Part shown: one piece after another, positions 38,963 through 51,377 of the stretch
How the letters are laid out: each line of letters opens with the position of its first letter
How positions within the stretch are numbered: the first letter of the stretch is position 1
Source of the DNA: Rosellinia necatrix
Lineage: Eukaryota; Ascomycota; Sordariomycetes; Xylariales; Xylariaceae
DNA length: 64,000 bases
NCBI GenBank assembly: GCA_021209875.1
Contig: JAGYVD010000002.1
Location: 6,200,001-6,264,000 of the forward strand
Reading direction: 5' to 3'
The notes under the pieces: model-generated
What the model saw: only the letters and a program-made list of their open reading frames with translations
The model's database searches: none
What the model was told of the DNA's origin: nothing
Made by a program: the position numbers and the translations under genes

Positions 38963-38975
38963 GTATGGGAGCCAA

Positions 38976-39649
38976 GGACCAATAGTTACTGGGCTGGATG
39001 CTGGAGGGCAGAAAGGAGATGGTGGGACATGCAGAATTAGGATATTAAGGGCTTGGCATTAAAATGACATGGGATCTGACACGTCTAGATGCTCTTGTTC
39101 CACCAACCATGCGCCTGGACCGAATGCGGGCACAAGCAGGCTGTTATGGAGGGCCGTTCGGGCCACTTGTGACAAAACGTAATAGTACAAGTATAATACG
39201 GGAGCTGTCCGACCTGTAGGCTGTCCGGCCTGTAGTAAGTTCCGCAGTTTAATACAAGCCGAACAGCCTGCGAAGCCCTCCCGTATTAAGTTCTGCAGTC
39301 TAATAACCGGCCTACAGGCCGGACAGCCTACAGGTCGTTTTGTTATAAGTAGTCCCACTGGACCTCTTATACGGAGGTCTAGTGGGACCACCTGTAACAA
39401 AACGTCTACATCACCAACAGGGCACACCGCGCAGTGTAAATAGCATGTATTCTGGGGGGGAGCGTGAGCCTAATACGGGTCGCTTTCGGTACGAGGCCGC
39501 AGCTAAAGGTGTAGCAAACGTATGCTTATCCTTTAGCGTCGAATTCGGTACGTAGTCGGGCCTAGAAAGCTAGCCGGAAAAATGCCCTACGCTATATATG
39601 CTACAGTCGGTCCACAAAAATGACGATCGGGTGGGTACTAAAAGGTACT
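38976..39649. other. Boundary zone with inverted repeats before the AT-rich block
   Basis: No gene. It contains a perfect 26-bp inverted repeat (listed separately), repeated ACAAAACG words in both orientations, a GGACCTC..GAGGTC hairpin (39360-39390), and near 39600-39650 a sequence beginning GCTACAGTCGGTCCACAAAA that resembles the terminus of a Tc1/mariner-type element. It is probably transposon debris. Confidence 0.45.
39210..39337. repeat. Perfect 26-bp inverted repeat with nested repeats
   Basis: Positions 39210-39235 (CGACCTGTAGGCTGTCCGGC...) and 39312-39337 are exact reverse complements, separated by 76 bp. The spacer holds a near-direct repeat TAAGTTCCGCAG/TAAGTTCTGCAG, and AATACGGGAG upstream pairs with CTCCCGTATT in the spacer. 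The whole can fold into a long hairpin. A miniature transposable element or its remnant is likely. Confidence 0.8.
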
Positions 39650-39820
39650 TCTGCAAAAAACAGATATTAATTAAAAATCTAATTTAATAGGTATAAAAAA
39701 ACTAAAACTATATTATTATAGATTTAAATTTTAAGTTTTTATATATTATTTTAAATTTTTATTTATTATTATAAATAAAAAGAATTTTATATTTAAAGTT
39801 TTAATTTAAAATTTTTATAT

Positions 39821-39930
39821 TTGCTACAGTATGCCAGGGGTAGGAACAAGACAGAAATAAGTGGCCCTACTTAGCCTGTAATACCTGTACAGCCAACTAA
39901 CCAGTTGGTCCCCATCCTTTTCTGTAGCAA
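39821..39930. mobile_element. Candidate 110-bp MITE
   Basis: TTGCTACAG at 39821-39829 and its reverse complement CTGTAGCAA at 39922-39930 bound a segment of normal base composition inside AT-rich DNA. The terminal word GCTACAG also occurs at 39599-39605. Size and ends fit a non-autonomous Tc1/mariner-like element; no transposase is present and the target duplication is not clear. Confidence 0.5.
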
Positions 39931-40272
39931 TATTATATTTTAAATTAATTATATATAAATATTTTTATATATATAAAATTAATAAAAATTAAAATTAACT
40001 TAAAATAATATTAAATATTTTTAAAATATTAATATATTTTTAAATAATTATTTTTATTTTAAATATATATTTTTAAATATTTTTTAAAAAGTTAAAATTA
40101 AAAAGCTAAGAATAAATTTATTTAATTTTTATAGTTTATATATATAATAGCTTTATAGATGGTTAATTTAAATTTAAAGCTTGTTTATTTTTCTGATTTT
40201 TTTTAAGCAAAAAAAAAATTATTAAAGTTTTTTAATATTAAGTATTTAACACAGGCAAGAAAAGGGGGGCTT

Positions 40273-40303
40273 TTTATCTAGCTAGCGCAGCTAGCTAGAT
40301 AAA
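40273..40303. repeat. Perfect 14-bp palindromic hairpin
   Basis: TTTATCTAGCTAGC (40273-40286) and its exact complement at 40290-40303 are separated by three bases. A second stem, TAGTCC/GGACTA (40343-40359), followed by a run of T, lies just downstream. Both are in a less-mutated patch. Confidence 0.75.
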
Positions 40304-40429
40304 GATTTGTGTAAATTAAATAAAGTACTAGCTTAAAGCTTCTAGTCCCGCAAGGACTAAAAGCCTTTTTTTTTTTAATTTTATATTATATTTTTACAGA
40401 CTTAATTATACTACTTTTAGTAAACCTTA

Positions 40430-40680
40430 TTAAATAATGCAGTAAGTTTTGTAATTATACGACTTGAGAGGTGCACCATGGGGGTGTAAAGTGTGTATTA
40501 TAAAAGATGAAGATCTAGCAAATCTAGGCTAAGCTAAAATTTTACCTAGGTGTGGGCTAGGGCCCACATACATGGGGCTAGGCCCAATTAGGTTGTGCCT
40601 GTGGCCACGGGCCACAGCACCCCAAGCGAGGGGCTTATGTAAGCGCTCCCTCTACGCGCGCGTATCACGACTTTATATTT
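40430..40680. mobile_element. Less-mutated transposon island
   Basis: A ~250-bp segment of normal composition surrounded by AT-rich DNA, with internal hairpins such as GTGGGCTAGGGCCCAC and GTGGCCACGGGCCAC. It carries no reading frame and may be a solo LTR or element end; its borders are not defined. Confidence 0.35.
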
Positions 40681-43600
40681 TAATTTATTTTTTTTGTGCC
40701 AGCAAATAAAATATGCTTAGTTTTTTAACGTCTGTGTATATTTAACTTTTAATATAACTTTTTTTTGTATTTTAAGCAGCGCTGTTTGCTAGAAAAAACA
40801 GAATTATTAGCTTTTAAGCTTAGCTATTGCTAATAAAATTTATTAATGTTTATTAATTTATAAATTTAATTAATTAATTAATTTAATATATTCTGCGTTA
40901 GCTTATTAATTATTTTATTTTTATTAATATAAAAGTAAAAATATAACAACAGTTAAATTTAACTTTATATTATATTTTAAATAATTTAAATTATTAGTTG
41001 TTTATATATTATTACATCCAGCTATTAATATATTAAAATAATCTGTTGTTTTTTAAACTTTAATTATTTCGGTATTAAATATTTAATAATTATAATATTA
41101 TAATTAATTGTTTTTTAAACTTTAATTAATATTATATTTAAATAATAGTAATTATATATTTTAAATATAATTATTATTAGTTTTATTTTTTAAAAGCTTG
41201 TGTTAAGTTTTTTAATAAATATATAAGTTTTTAATACTATTTGATTATATTTTTATTTTATTTTTAATTTTAAAATTTAATTTTATTTTAAAATATATAT
41301 ATAAAAATAAATTTATAAAACAATTAATAATCTTTATTAGTTTAATTATAAAATAACTTATATATATTTGTTCTGCTATTAATTTATTTAATAATTATTA
41401 ATATATTAAAGCGTAAAACTAACTTAGAATTTTTAGCGCTTAAAAAATTTAAAATAGTTTTAATAGTTAAAAATTTAATTTTAAAGCTTATAAAAGCTAA
41501 AAAAATCTTTAGTTTTAATATAGTTTAATTTAAACTATTAGTTTTAAAAATAATATAAAAAACGTTATTTTTGCTAATAAAACTTAAGTTTATTAAGCTA
41601 GTATTTTTTAATTTATATAAGAATTAAAAACTAAAATTATAAATATTAAATATTTTATATTAAAAAAAATATAGTTTAAAATAAATTTAATAACAAGTTT
41701 AAATTAAATAATAATAAAAATCGTAAGTTTATATTTTAAACTTGTTTAAAAACAATATAAAATTAATAAAAATTCGATAAAAACTTTAAAATTATTGCTT
41801 AATTTAAAGCTAAAAAGCAATATTTAATAATTATAACAGTTTTTAATTTTTTTAAAAAAATAAATAGTTTTAAAAACTATATCGTTAAAAATATAAATAA
41901 ATTATTATAATAGTAATAATTTAAATTATAAAATTAAATATTAAAATTTAAACTAAATAAATAAACTTTTAAATTATTTATTTTAGCTATAAATTTTTAT
42001 AGAATTAATATAATAAATTAAAAATAATATAACTAAAATAAAAAAATATGCCGAAAATATTAAAATAGCAAAAATAAATAATTAATTAATATAATAACTA
42101 AATAACGTTAAAATGCCGGCCGATATAAAAACTTTAGTTTTTAAAATATTTTATCGTGCTATTAATTAGTTATTTAAAATTATATTAAACATAACTAAAT
42201 ATATAATAACACTGCCTGTTTAACTTTAATATTTTAGTTATTAATACTTAACTGCAGCTATATTAGCATTAAAACTATTATTTAGATTATTTGTTTTAAT
42301 GCTTTTAATAAAACTAATATAAATTTTAATAGTATTAATAATTGTTATTCCAACAGTTTATTTTAAAATATAAGCTGTATATTTATTAATAAAAGCCTTG
42401 CTTATTAAAATAATATAATAATATATAAAGTTTTTATTTTATATTAGTTTAAACATAATATATTTATAATATTTTTACTATAACATTTTTAAAACTATAA
42501 TATTTAGCAAGTAATAAAAACTTATTAAAACTATTTTTAATAAATAATAATTTTAACGATTTAAATAACTTAAATATAAATAATAATAAAAATAAAAAGG
42601 ATTTTAAAACAACTTTTTAACTAAAAAGGTTAAAATAATAAAAATAATTATAAATATAAATAGAAAAATAATTAAAAAAAACATTAAATATTTAACAGCT
42701 TTGTTTTTTATTATATAATAATTATATAAAACAGGTTAATATTAACTAGTTTAACTTAAATAAAAAATAAAAATAATATAAAATAATAGCTAATAAAAAT
42801 AAGCTTATTTTTATTAACGTATTCTGTTTTATAAAAAAATTAATGTGTTTTTAAAGATCTAAAAGTAGTAGAACAAAATATTTAATAAATTTTAATCATG
42901 TTTTAAACATTATTAAAAAAACCAGCAGTTTTATAATAAAATAATAAACTAATTATTAATAAATAATTTAAGCTTAAAATATAAAAATTAAACGTTATTT
43001 TAAATAAAATAACTACTTGATTTAATATATAACCTGTTATAATAACAGAACGTTTTATTTAAACTAAATTATTATTAAAAATATCGTATAATAAAATACT
43101 ATTTTTATTATGTTTATATAAAAAACTAAAATATATTTAAGCTATAAAAGTTTAAACGCTAATAATAAAAATTAATATAATATTATAATTATTATATAAA
43201 CTAGCATAAATTTTAAAATTAAATAATATTTTTTAACGCTTAATATAAAAAATATTTTAGCTGGATATATAACTTAAATTGCTAAAACAAAGTTTTTTTT
43301 AATAGCAGCGGCAAAAAATAAATATTTATAAATTAAAAAAAATAATTAAAACTATAATAAAAAGTCTAACAATTAAAAAAATAAGCGTTAAAAAAACGTA
43401 GTTTAGAACAAAAATAAAAATAAAAAAAAGTAGTATAATAAAAACAAAAAAAAAGCTATAAGCCTGAATAAAAAAAAAAAATAACAAAAAAAAAACAGAT
43501 AAAATAAACATAAAAATAAATATAATCGCTATTAAAAAAAACGCGTTAATACAGCTAAATTAAACTTATTAATATTAAACATGATATTATTTTATATTTT

Positions 43601-44568
43601 ATTTAACTTTAAATTAAATAATAATAAAACGTGTATTATAATTAATTATAGCTAATTATATAAATATTATAATTAAATATTTAATTTAATATATAATAAA
43701 AGTTAATATGTTACACGCTATATTAAACGTTTAGCTAAATATATTTAAAACATATTATTATTAATTAAACGTATTTATAAGCAATATAATATATTATTTA
43801 TATTATATAATATATTGTTTTAATATTTATATAAATATAATTGTTTTAATATTATAATAAAAATTATATAAAATTGTTGTTTTTTTAACAGAACTAGTTA
43901 AAAATATAATAACAGAAAAATTATAAACTTTAAACAGAAAAATAAATCGATTATACCGACGGTTTAAAAATATTTAATAAATTATATAATTTTAAAAACA
44001 GAAATAAAAATAATAATTTTTATATTTTAAAATTATAATTAAAAATTTATAAATAGCAAAAATATTATTATAAGCTTAAATATAAATTATATTTGCTTAA
44101 TAATAATAAAACAGTTATTAAATAAATTTAAATATATTTTTAAAAATAAATAAGCCAGATTTAAAAAATAAAAAATAGTTAAATTAAATATAAATAAAAA
44201 ACTAGATTAAAATTTTATATATTAAACAATAATAATTATAAATTTTTATAATTGCTAAAATTTATAAACATAGTTTAAGTTCTAAAAAAAATAATATTAA
44301 AATATTATTAAAAAGCAACTTTTAAATATTTGTGGAATATTAATTAATTATAGTTTAAATATAGTTATTTTTATTAATATTAAAAATTTTAAAGTATTTT
44401 TTTAAATATTTTTAAAGCAAACTTATATGTTTATAAAATAATTTTAGCATAAAAGTTATTTTAATATTTAAAATATTAATATTAGCACTAATTAAATATA
44501 AACTATTATTTAAAAACAAAAACTTTATATTTAAACTATTATAAAAAAATAATATAGCAGTTTTAATT

Positions 44569-44573
44569 AAATT
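44569..44573. repeat. Target-site duplication, left copy
   Basis: AAATT immediately precedes the left LTR and recurs immediately after the right LTR. Confidence 0.8.
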
Positions 44574-44840
44574 TGTTATGGCCCACAGCCATAAAGGCCC
44601 TGATTGGTTGGATAAATAAGCGGCCTGGCGGCCCCTGATTGGTTCCCCGGCTAAATAGGTACAAGTACGAAGTAGTAAATGCGGTAGGCCAGTTATGTAG
44701 TAAATAGCTAGTAGTATATACAAGTAGGAATTCTGGCCGTTAGCCCTGTATATAGTTTTTTTTTTTTAATTTTAGTTTTTTTTTTTAATATATAAGTATA
44801 ATTAAGCTTTGTTTTAATTGCTGCTATTGCAGCTATTATA
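44574..44840 (+). repeat. Left LTR (267 bp)
   Basis: Begins TGTTATGGCC and ends CTATTATA (RIP-altered from CCATTACA). Offsets 1-175 keep G and C; from 44757 onward every difference from the right LTR is a C-to-T or G-to-A change in this copy. Confidence 0.88.
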
Positions 44841-47800
44841 AAACTAAGGTTTATTTTTTATTGTTTAAAAAAATGTTAAATTTTTTTAACCGATTAAACA
44901 ACTAATTAATTAATTAATATATTAAAATGTTATAGCAAAAAAAAATAATCTAATTTTTTTAGCGGAGGCTAAACAATAAATATGTTTTAAAAAAAACGAC
45001 TTAAATAAACTAGCTTTTTATAATAATAACTAGCATAACTATTGTAAACTTTAGCGCTAGTTTTTAAAGTTTATAAAACTAACGTTGTAAAACAATAATA
45101 CTAATACAGCCGGGCGCTTTAACTAAAAAAATAAAAATTATAACAAAAATAAAAACAGAAAAAAACAGATTTATTAATATTTTTATATTAAAATTATATT
45201 ACCGGCAGTAATAATTAAAGCATGCATGCAGCTAGCTTTTATAAAACTTTATAAAAATTTTATAAAATAAATAAAAACTAACGCCGCTTATTTTATTATA
45301 AACAAACAAGCAAAAATAGCTTTTATAGCAATAATAAATAAAAAAAAACATGTGTTTTTTTTATAAAACAGCTTTATAAACTTTTAGCAGTTTATAAAAC
45401 TAATTTAAAAATATTTTAAAAGTATATATTATAAGTTTAAATATTACTTTTTATTTATAAGCATTATTTAAAATATTTTAAAAACGTTATTAATATAATA
45501 AATAATATTAATAATAACTTTATATAAATAATATATTAAATAAACTAATTTAGCTTAAAAATAAAAAATTAAAGCTGATTTAAACCAGGCTTTAATTAAA
45601 ATAAACAAAAAATTAAAATTTTAAAAACTAAATTATTATAATATTTATTTAATTAAACAGATTTAATAGTTGTTAAAAACTATTTTAAAACTCGATTTAA
45701 AACTTTAAACTTATAATATATTAAAAAGAATTAAAATTAATTTTTAAAGCAGCTAAACTTTTTATGTTTATAAATAAAAAACTAATAAAAAATAAATTAA
45801 AAATAAAGTTTAAGCATTAGTTTATATTTTTAAAAGCAAACTTATTAAAAACAGCAGCTATTTTTAATATAAATTAAAAAAATCGATTATATTACTAGTT
45901 ATATAAAAAATAAAACTTTTAAAAATTTTATGCTGTTTATTATTAATAACTATAATAAGCTAATATTAAAAACTAATTAAAAGTATTAAATTATTTATTT
46001 TTATTTTATAATAATTTTAATAAATATAAAAAACTAAAATTAAATATTAAAACTTAAAAATAATAACAAGCGATAAATTTATTATGTTTTATATTAAGTT
46101 TGCTTGTTAAGCCGGTATAACAAAAGTTAACTTAAAAATTTTAAATAAAATATATATAACAAATTGTTTAAACGTTTAAATAAACTTTATATAAATAAAT
46201 TATATAACGATATAATAAATTTTACTATTTATTATAAATATATACAGCTATATAATTATTAATAGCAGAAGAACTTTATTTAAAATAAAGCTTTAAAAAA
46301 AATAAAACATAAAAAAAACAAAAACTAGAAAAATTTTAATTATAGCTGCTAAAAATAGTTTTTAACTTAAAAGCATTTATTAACTTTAAAACAACAACAA
46401 AAAATAATAGTTATTAAATAAACAAAAACAGAACAAAAATTTATGCTAAACTAAAATTAAACTAATTTAAAGTTTTTATTTTAAAAAGCAAATATTTTAT
46501 TTATTATAAATAAAAACACTATAATAATAATTATTTTTATAAAAGCAATTTTAACTAATTAAATAATATATATATTAATGCTATTTTTATAAAAATTATA
46601 AAAACAGATTATATAAAAAAGTTAACATAAACAAAAAAAAAAAAAAAACAGCTTAAAACAACTAAACTTTTTTTAAGCAAAAATATTAACACTTAATATA
46701 ATATAATATAAAAAATTTTATTTAATTTTTAAAAATATATTAAAAAAACCTGTTTTTATAAATTATATTATAATAAATAATAAATTTATATTATTTATTA
46801 AAGCTTTAGTTAATATAAGAGCAGATATATATATTTTAATTAATATAACTTTTACTGTTTAAATAATAAAATATTTAAAATTTAAAACTATAACAAGTTT
46901 TAAGCTAGCTATTATTGCTAAATATAACAGTAATTTAATTTAATAAATAAACTTAGCTTTAAAATTATATTTTAAAATATAAAAAAAAACTATGCCAGGG
47001 GCTTTTTAATAATTATTAATATAAAATATAACGTAATTATTAAAAAAATATTATAACTATTATAACATGTTAATAAATTTTTATATAAACAATTTTATTT
47101 TTAAACAATTAAAAACTTAAATATTAAATTTTTAAAATTTTAATAAATAAAACAAAAACTTATTAAAATATTTTAAACATTAAAAAATATTGCTTAAAAA
47201 AAAACTAATAAACTAAAAAACAAAAACGCAAAAATAATTAATTTAATTAAATACAGCAAAAAAAAATTATAAGCTTAAAATATTTTAAACTAAATATAAT
47301 AAAAGTTATTTAGCTAAAAGCTATATTAATTATTAAAAATATAAGCTTAAAAGTTTTTATTTTTTAAAACTATTTTAATATAAATTTTAAAACTTTTAAA
47401 CTAATAAATATTTTAAGCAAAAATAAAACTAAACAAAAAATATATAAAATAAAAAAAATATTAAGCTAAAAAATTAAACTAGCTTTTATAGCAGCAAAAA
47501 CTAGGCTTAAAACAGAAGCTCTGCTAAAAAAAAACGCCTAAAGCTTTTATTAACTTCGGCAAGATGTTATTAAATAATATAAATATTAACTAATAAAAAT
47601 TACAACTATTAAAGCTATAGTTTTTAATATAACGTTATAATAAAATAATATAATATATTATAATATAATAATACTATATAAAATTAATAAAATAATAAAT
47701 AATAAACAACAGAAAATTTAAAATAAGCTGTTATTTAAAAATAAAATAAAATTAAAAAAACTTACGATAGATTGTTTTAAAATTTATTATAAGTATTTAA

Positions 47801-50800
47801 ATGTTTTTTAAAAGCTGTTTTAAACAACTTGTTTTTATATAAGCTAGAAATAAATTACCGCTTGTTTTTAAATTAAAATTTAAAAATATTAAAATATAAT
47901 CTTTTTATAAAATATTGTTTAAAAAGCTAAAACCTGCTAATAATATATTTATAACAATTTAACAAAAAATTTATAAAGCTTATGCTAGCTTTTTAAGCTG
48001 CTTTTATATTATTTATATAAAAAATAACAGATTATTATATTTATATATTAATTATAAAAACTAAATATTTTAATATAAAAAATTAATACTTGTTATTATT
48101 AATTAAAAAATATTAGCTTATATAATATAAACTAAAATATTTATTAAAATTAATATTAAATAAGCGTTTTATTATATTTATATCGTAAAAAAAAATTAAA
48201 AATTAACTGCTTTTTAAACGCGATATAAAGCTTATTAGTTTAAAGTGCTGTTTTTAGATTAACTAACAGGCCAGCAATTTTTAAAAATATATTAACGATA
48301 TATTATAAAAATATTTAAATATTTTTATATAGCTTATATTAATAATATTTTAATTTATTTAAATAATAAATTAAAACATTAATATTATATAAATAAAATA
48401 TTATTACGTTTTAAAAAGCAAGATTATAAGCTGACTTAAAAAATATAAGTTTTATATAAAAAACTAAGTTTTTAAATTTATTATAAAAACTAAAAATATA
48501 AAAGTTAATTTTAATAAAGTTAAAATTATTTATAATTAAAAATATTTAAAAAAAAATAAAGCGTTATTAAAAAAATACAGTTGTTTTTAAGTTTTTATAA
48601 CTTTTATAAAAGTTTGTTTATAAATATAAATAAATAGCTAAGCTGTTAAATAATTTAATTTATATTAAAACTAATTTAATCTAGTTAAACTTTTATTAAA
48701 AGCGTTTAAAACGTTAAAAATAAATTAATTAACGTGCTAATATTAAAGCATTTTAATTATAAAAACAAAACTTAAATAAAAATAAATACGTCTGACGGTA
48801 TAACTACAGGCGTTTTATTATAAAAAAACTACAGACGTTTTATAATAACTAATTATATTTTATTTAAAAACTTTTTATAATATAAAATTAAACTATAATA
48901 TTTATAATAAAAAATGCTAGTAATAATTAAAAACTGTTTTATTAAAAACAGAACTAATAAGTTTATAACAGCTATAGCTGTTTTTAATTATTATAAATTA
49001 TATTGTATTAAAATATTTTAACGTAAAAAAAATCTTAAATTTAAAACAAGCTAAATAAGCCAAGCTTATTATATATTATAATTTTAATATTATATATTGC
49101 TTAAAATTAAAAATATAATAGCAGATATTTTTTAAACTAATAAAAACTTAAAAATATAAAAACAGTAAAAAATAAATAAAAATTATAGTTTTTTAAACTA
49201 ATAATTTTAAAATAATAAAAGTATATATAAAATATATATTATAAAAATATTATATTTTTATTACTATTAAAAATAATATTTATAAATATAATATTTAAAG
49301 CTAATTAATATAATATTAGCTTAAATAAATATTAAAAAAGCTTAAGCTAATAAAAACTTTAATTAATTAATATTAAAAAACTTTTATTATATAAAAAAAA
49401 TTAGTTATTTTAAATTAAATAATCTATAGATTTAAATAATTAAAAAGCTTATATAAAGCTAGCAATAATATATTTAAGCTATAAAAAAATAAAACGTTTA
49501 ATGTTCTAATATTATTAATAGCTAAAGCTATATTATAAAATCAATTAATATATAGCAAACTGCTTTTGTTGTTTTATAAAAGTTTTTTATAATAAAATAT
49601 TAAAAAAGCTGACTTTTTTACCAGTACTAAAATATATATAGCAATATATAATAATTAATTTTAAAAGCTTTTTAAAAATAAATATAAAAATAATATAATA
49701 TTTTATATAATTAATAAATTATTAAAACTAATATAAACAACTATATATAAAAATTAATAACAGTAAAAATGCTGCTAAAATATATTATAAAAATTTTTAT
49801 TAAATATATAAATAGCTAAAAATAATAGTTAGCAATAAAAAAAACAGTTTATTATTAATTTTATAAACAAGCTATTAAAAATTTATAGCATAAAGCTAGA
49901 CTTTTTATAACAGAATATTATTAATTAATAAAATAAATAAAAATAATATATTAATAAATAAATTAACAGCTGTAATTATATATTAATTATTTTTAAAAAC
50001 TAGTTTAAAACGTTTTTAGTTTTAAACGTTATATAAACGTTTTTATTTTATAAAGCTTTAAAAAGCTATTTTTAAAAAAGTACTAATAAAAAGCTAATAA
50101 ATATAACGTTTAATTAAAAGTTTTAAATAAAAATAAAATAATTATAAAAAACAAGTTAAAAAAACTATTTAAAAAAAGCTTAAATATTTATAAAAAAGTC
50201 TGCGATTATATTAAAAAATAAAAATATAAATATAAAAATATAACAATAAATAATTATATAAGCTAATAAATATTAATAAAATTTAAATTTTATAATTAAA
50301 AATTATATATTTATGTTATAAAAAAAACAAACAAATTAATTAACTTAATAATAAACTAAACTATTTAATAATATAACAAGCTTATAAAATTATTAATATT
50401 AAAACCGACTATTTTAATATATTTAAACTAAAACTGTTAATAATATAATAAAAAGCTGTTAATTTTATATTAAATAATTATAAAAATACGTTAATAATTT
50501 TTATTAAAACAAAAATGCTTTGTTTAAAAAAAAATAGTTAATAAAACGTTAAAAAAAAATAAAAATAAAAAATTTTATTATTAAAAATTTAAAAAAAAAC
50601 TGTTTTATAAAATGTTTTAAAAAGCTAAAAATATAATAATAACTAATATTTAACTGTTAATTTAAAAACGTTTTAATTAAGCTAAAAAATATTATAATAA
50701 ATATTTAAAAAAATAAAACTATTAAAACAGCTATAAAATTAAATTAAAGCGGCTAAAAAAAATATTTGTTAAAACATATAAAAACAATAATATATTAATA

Positions 50801-51103
50801 AATAAAACATAGCTAAAATTATAAATAAAATATAAATAATATAATAAATAGTTTAATTAAAAAATAAATCAGGCAAAAATTAACTAATTAATATAATAAA
50901 TATAAAACTAAAAATTAAAAACTTTTAGATTTTAATTAATTATATACGCTAAAAATATTTTTTTACTGCTTAAAAATATTAATTTAAAAGTTTTTAATTT
51001 AAGCTTTAAACGTAACATAAACAGCTTTAAAAAAATCAGCTTAGCATATTTTTAGTTTTACGCGGCTAAAAACTTAAGCTAAGTTTTTTTGCAAAAAAAA
51101 AAT

Positions 51104-51372
51104 TATTATAGCCTACAGCTATAAAAGCCCTGATTAATTAAATAAATAAGCGGCTTAGCAGCTTCTGATTAATTCCCCGGCTAAATAAATATAAATATAA
51201 AGTAGTAAATACAGTAGGCCAGTTATATAATAAATAGCTAGTAGTATATACAAGTAAAAATTCTAGCCGTTAGCTTTATATATAGTCCTTTTTTTTTTTA
51301 ACCTTAGTTTTTCTTTTTAATATATAGGTATAATTAGGCTTCGTTCTAATTGCCGCTATTGCAGCCATTACA
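51104..51372 (+). repeat. Right LTR (269 bp)
   Basis: Begins TATTATAGCC (altered from TGTTATGGCC) and ends CCATTACA. Offsets 1-175 are mutated relative to the left LTR; from 51287 on this copy is the intact one. Confidence 0.88.
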
Positions 51373-51377
51373 AAATT
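51373..51377. repeat. Target-site duplication, right copy
   Basis: AAATT directly follows the right LTR, matching 44569-44573. Confidence 0.8.

Larger units (their letters stand above)
44574..51372 (+). mobile_element. RIP-mutated LTR retrotransposon, 6.8 kb
   Basis: Bounded by two related direct repeats (LTRs 44574-44840 and 51104-51372) and a 5-bp target duplication AAATT. The ~6.26-kb interior is AT-saturated; no Gag, protease, reverse transcriptase or integrase motif can be read, so superfamily is undetermined. An A-rich purine tract just before the right LTR is in the position of a polypurine tract, which suggests plus orientation. It appears to be inserted into older mutated DNA (nested). 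Confidence 0.85.

Noticed and set aside
38856..38975. His-rich N-terminal extension of the methyltransferase
   Set aside because: The frame is open, but the only in-frame start-like codon upstream is TTG; without ATG or an upstream exon, translation of the array is not supported.
39059..39427. 122-codon minus-strand frame before the AT block
   Set aside because: Coincides with the inverted and direct repeats; repeated peptide words come from DNA repeats.
43326..43511. Phe/Ile/Leu-rich minus-strand frame in the AT block
   Set aside because: Chance frame from A/T composition; no real membrane protein signature.
44412..44723. Minus-strand frame over the left LTR
   Set aside because: Lies across the LTR border and mutated flank; the amino acids reflect LTR sequence, not a gene.
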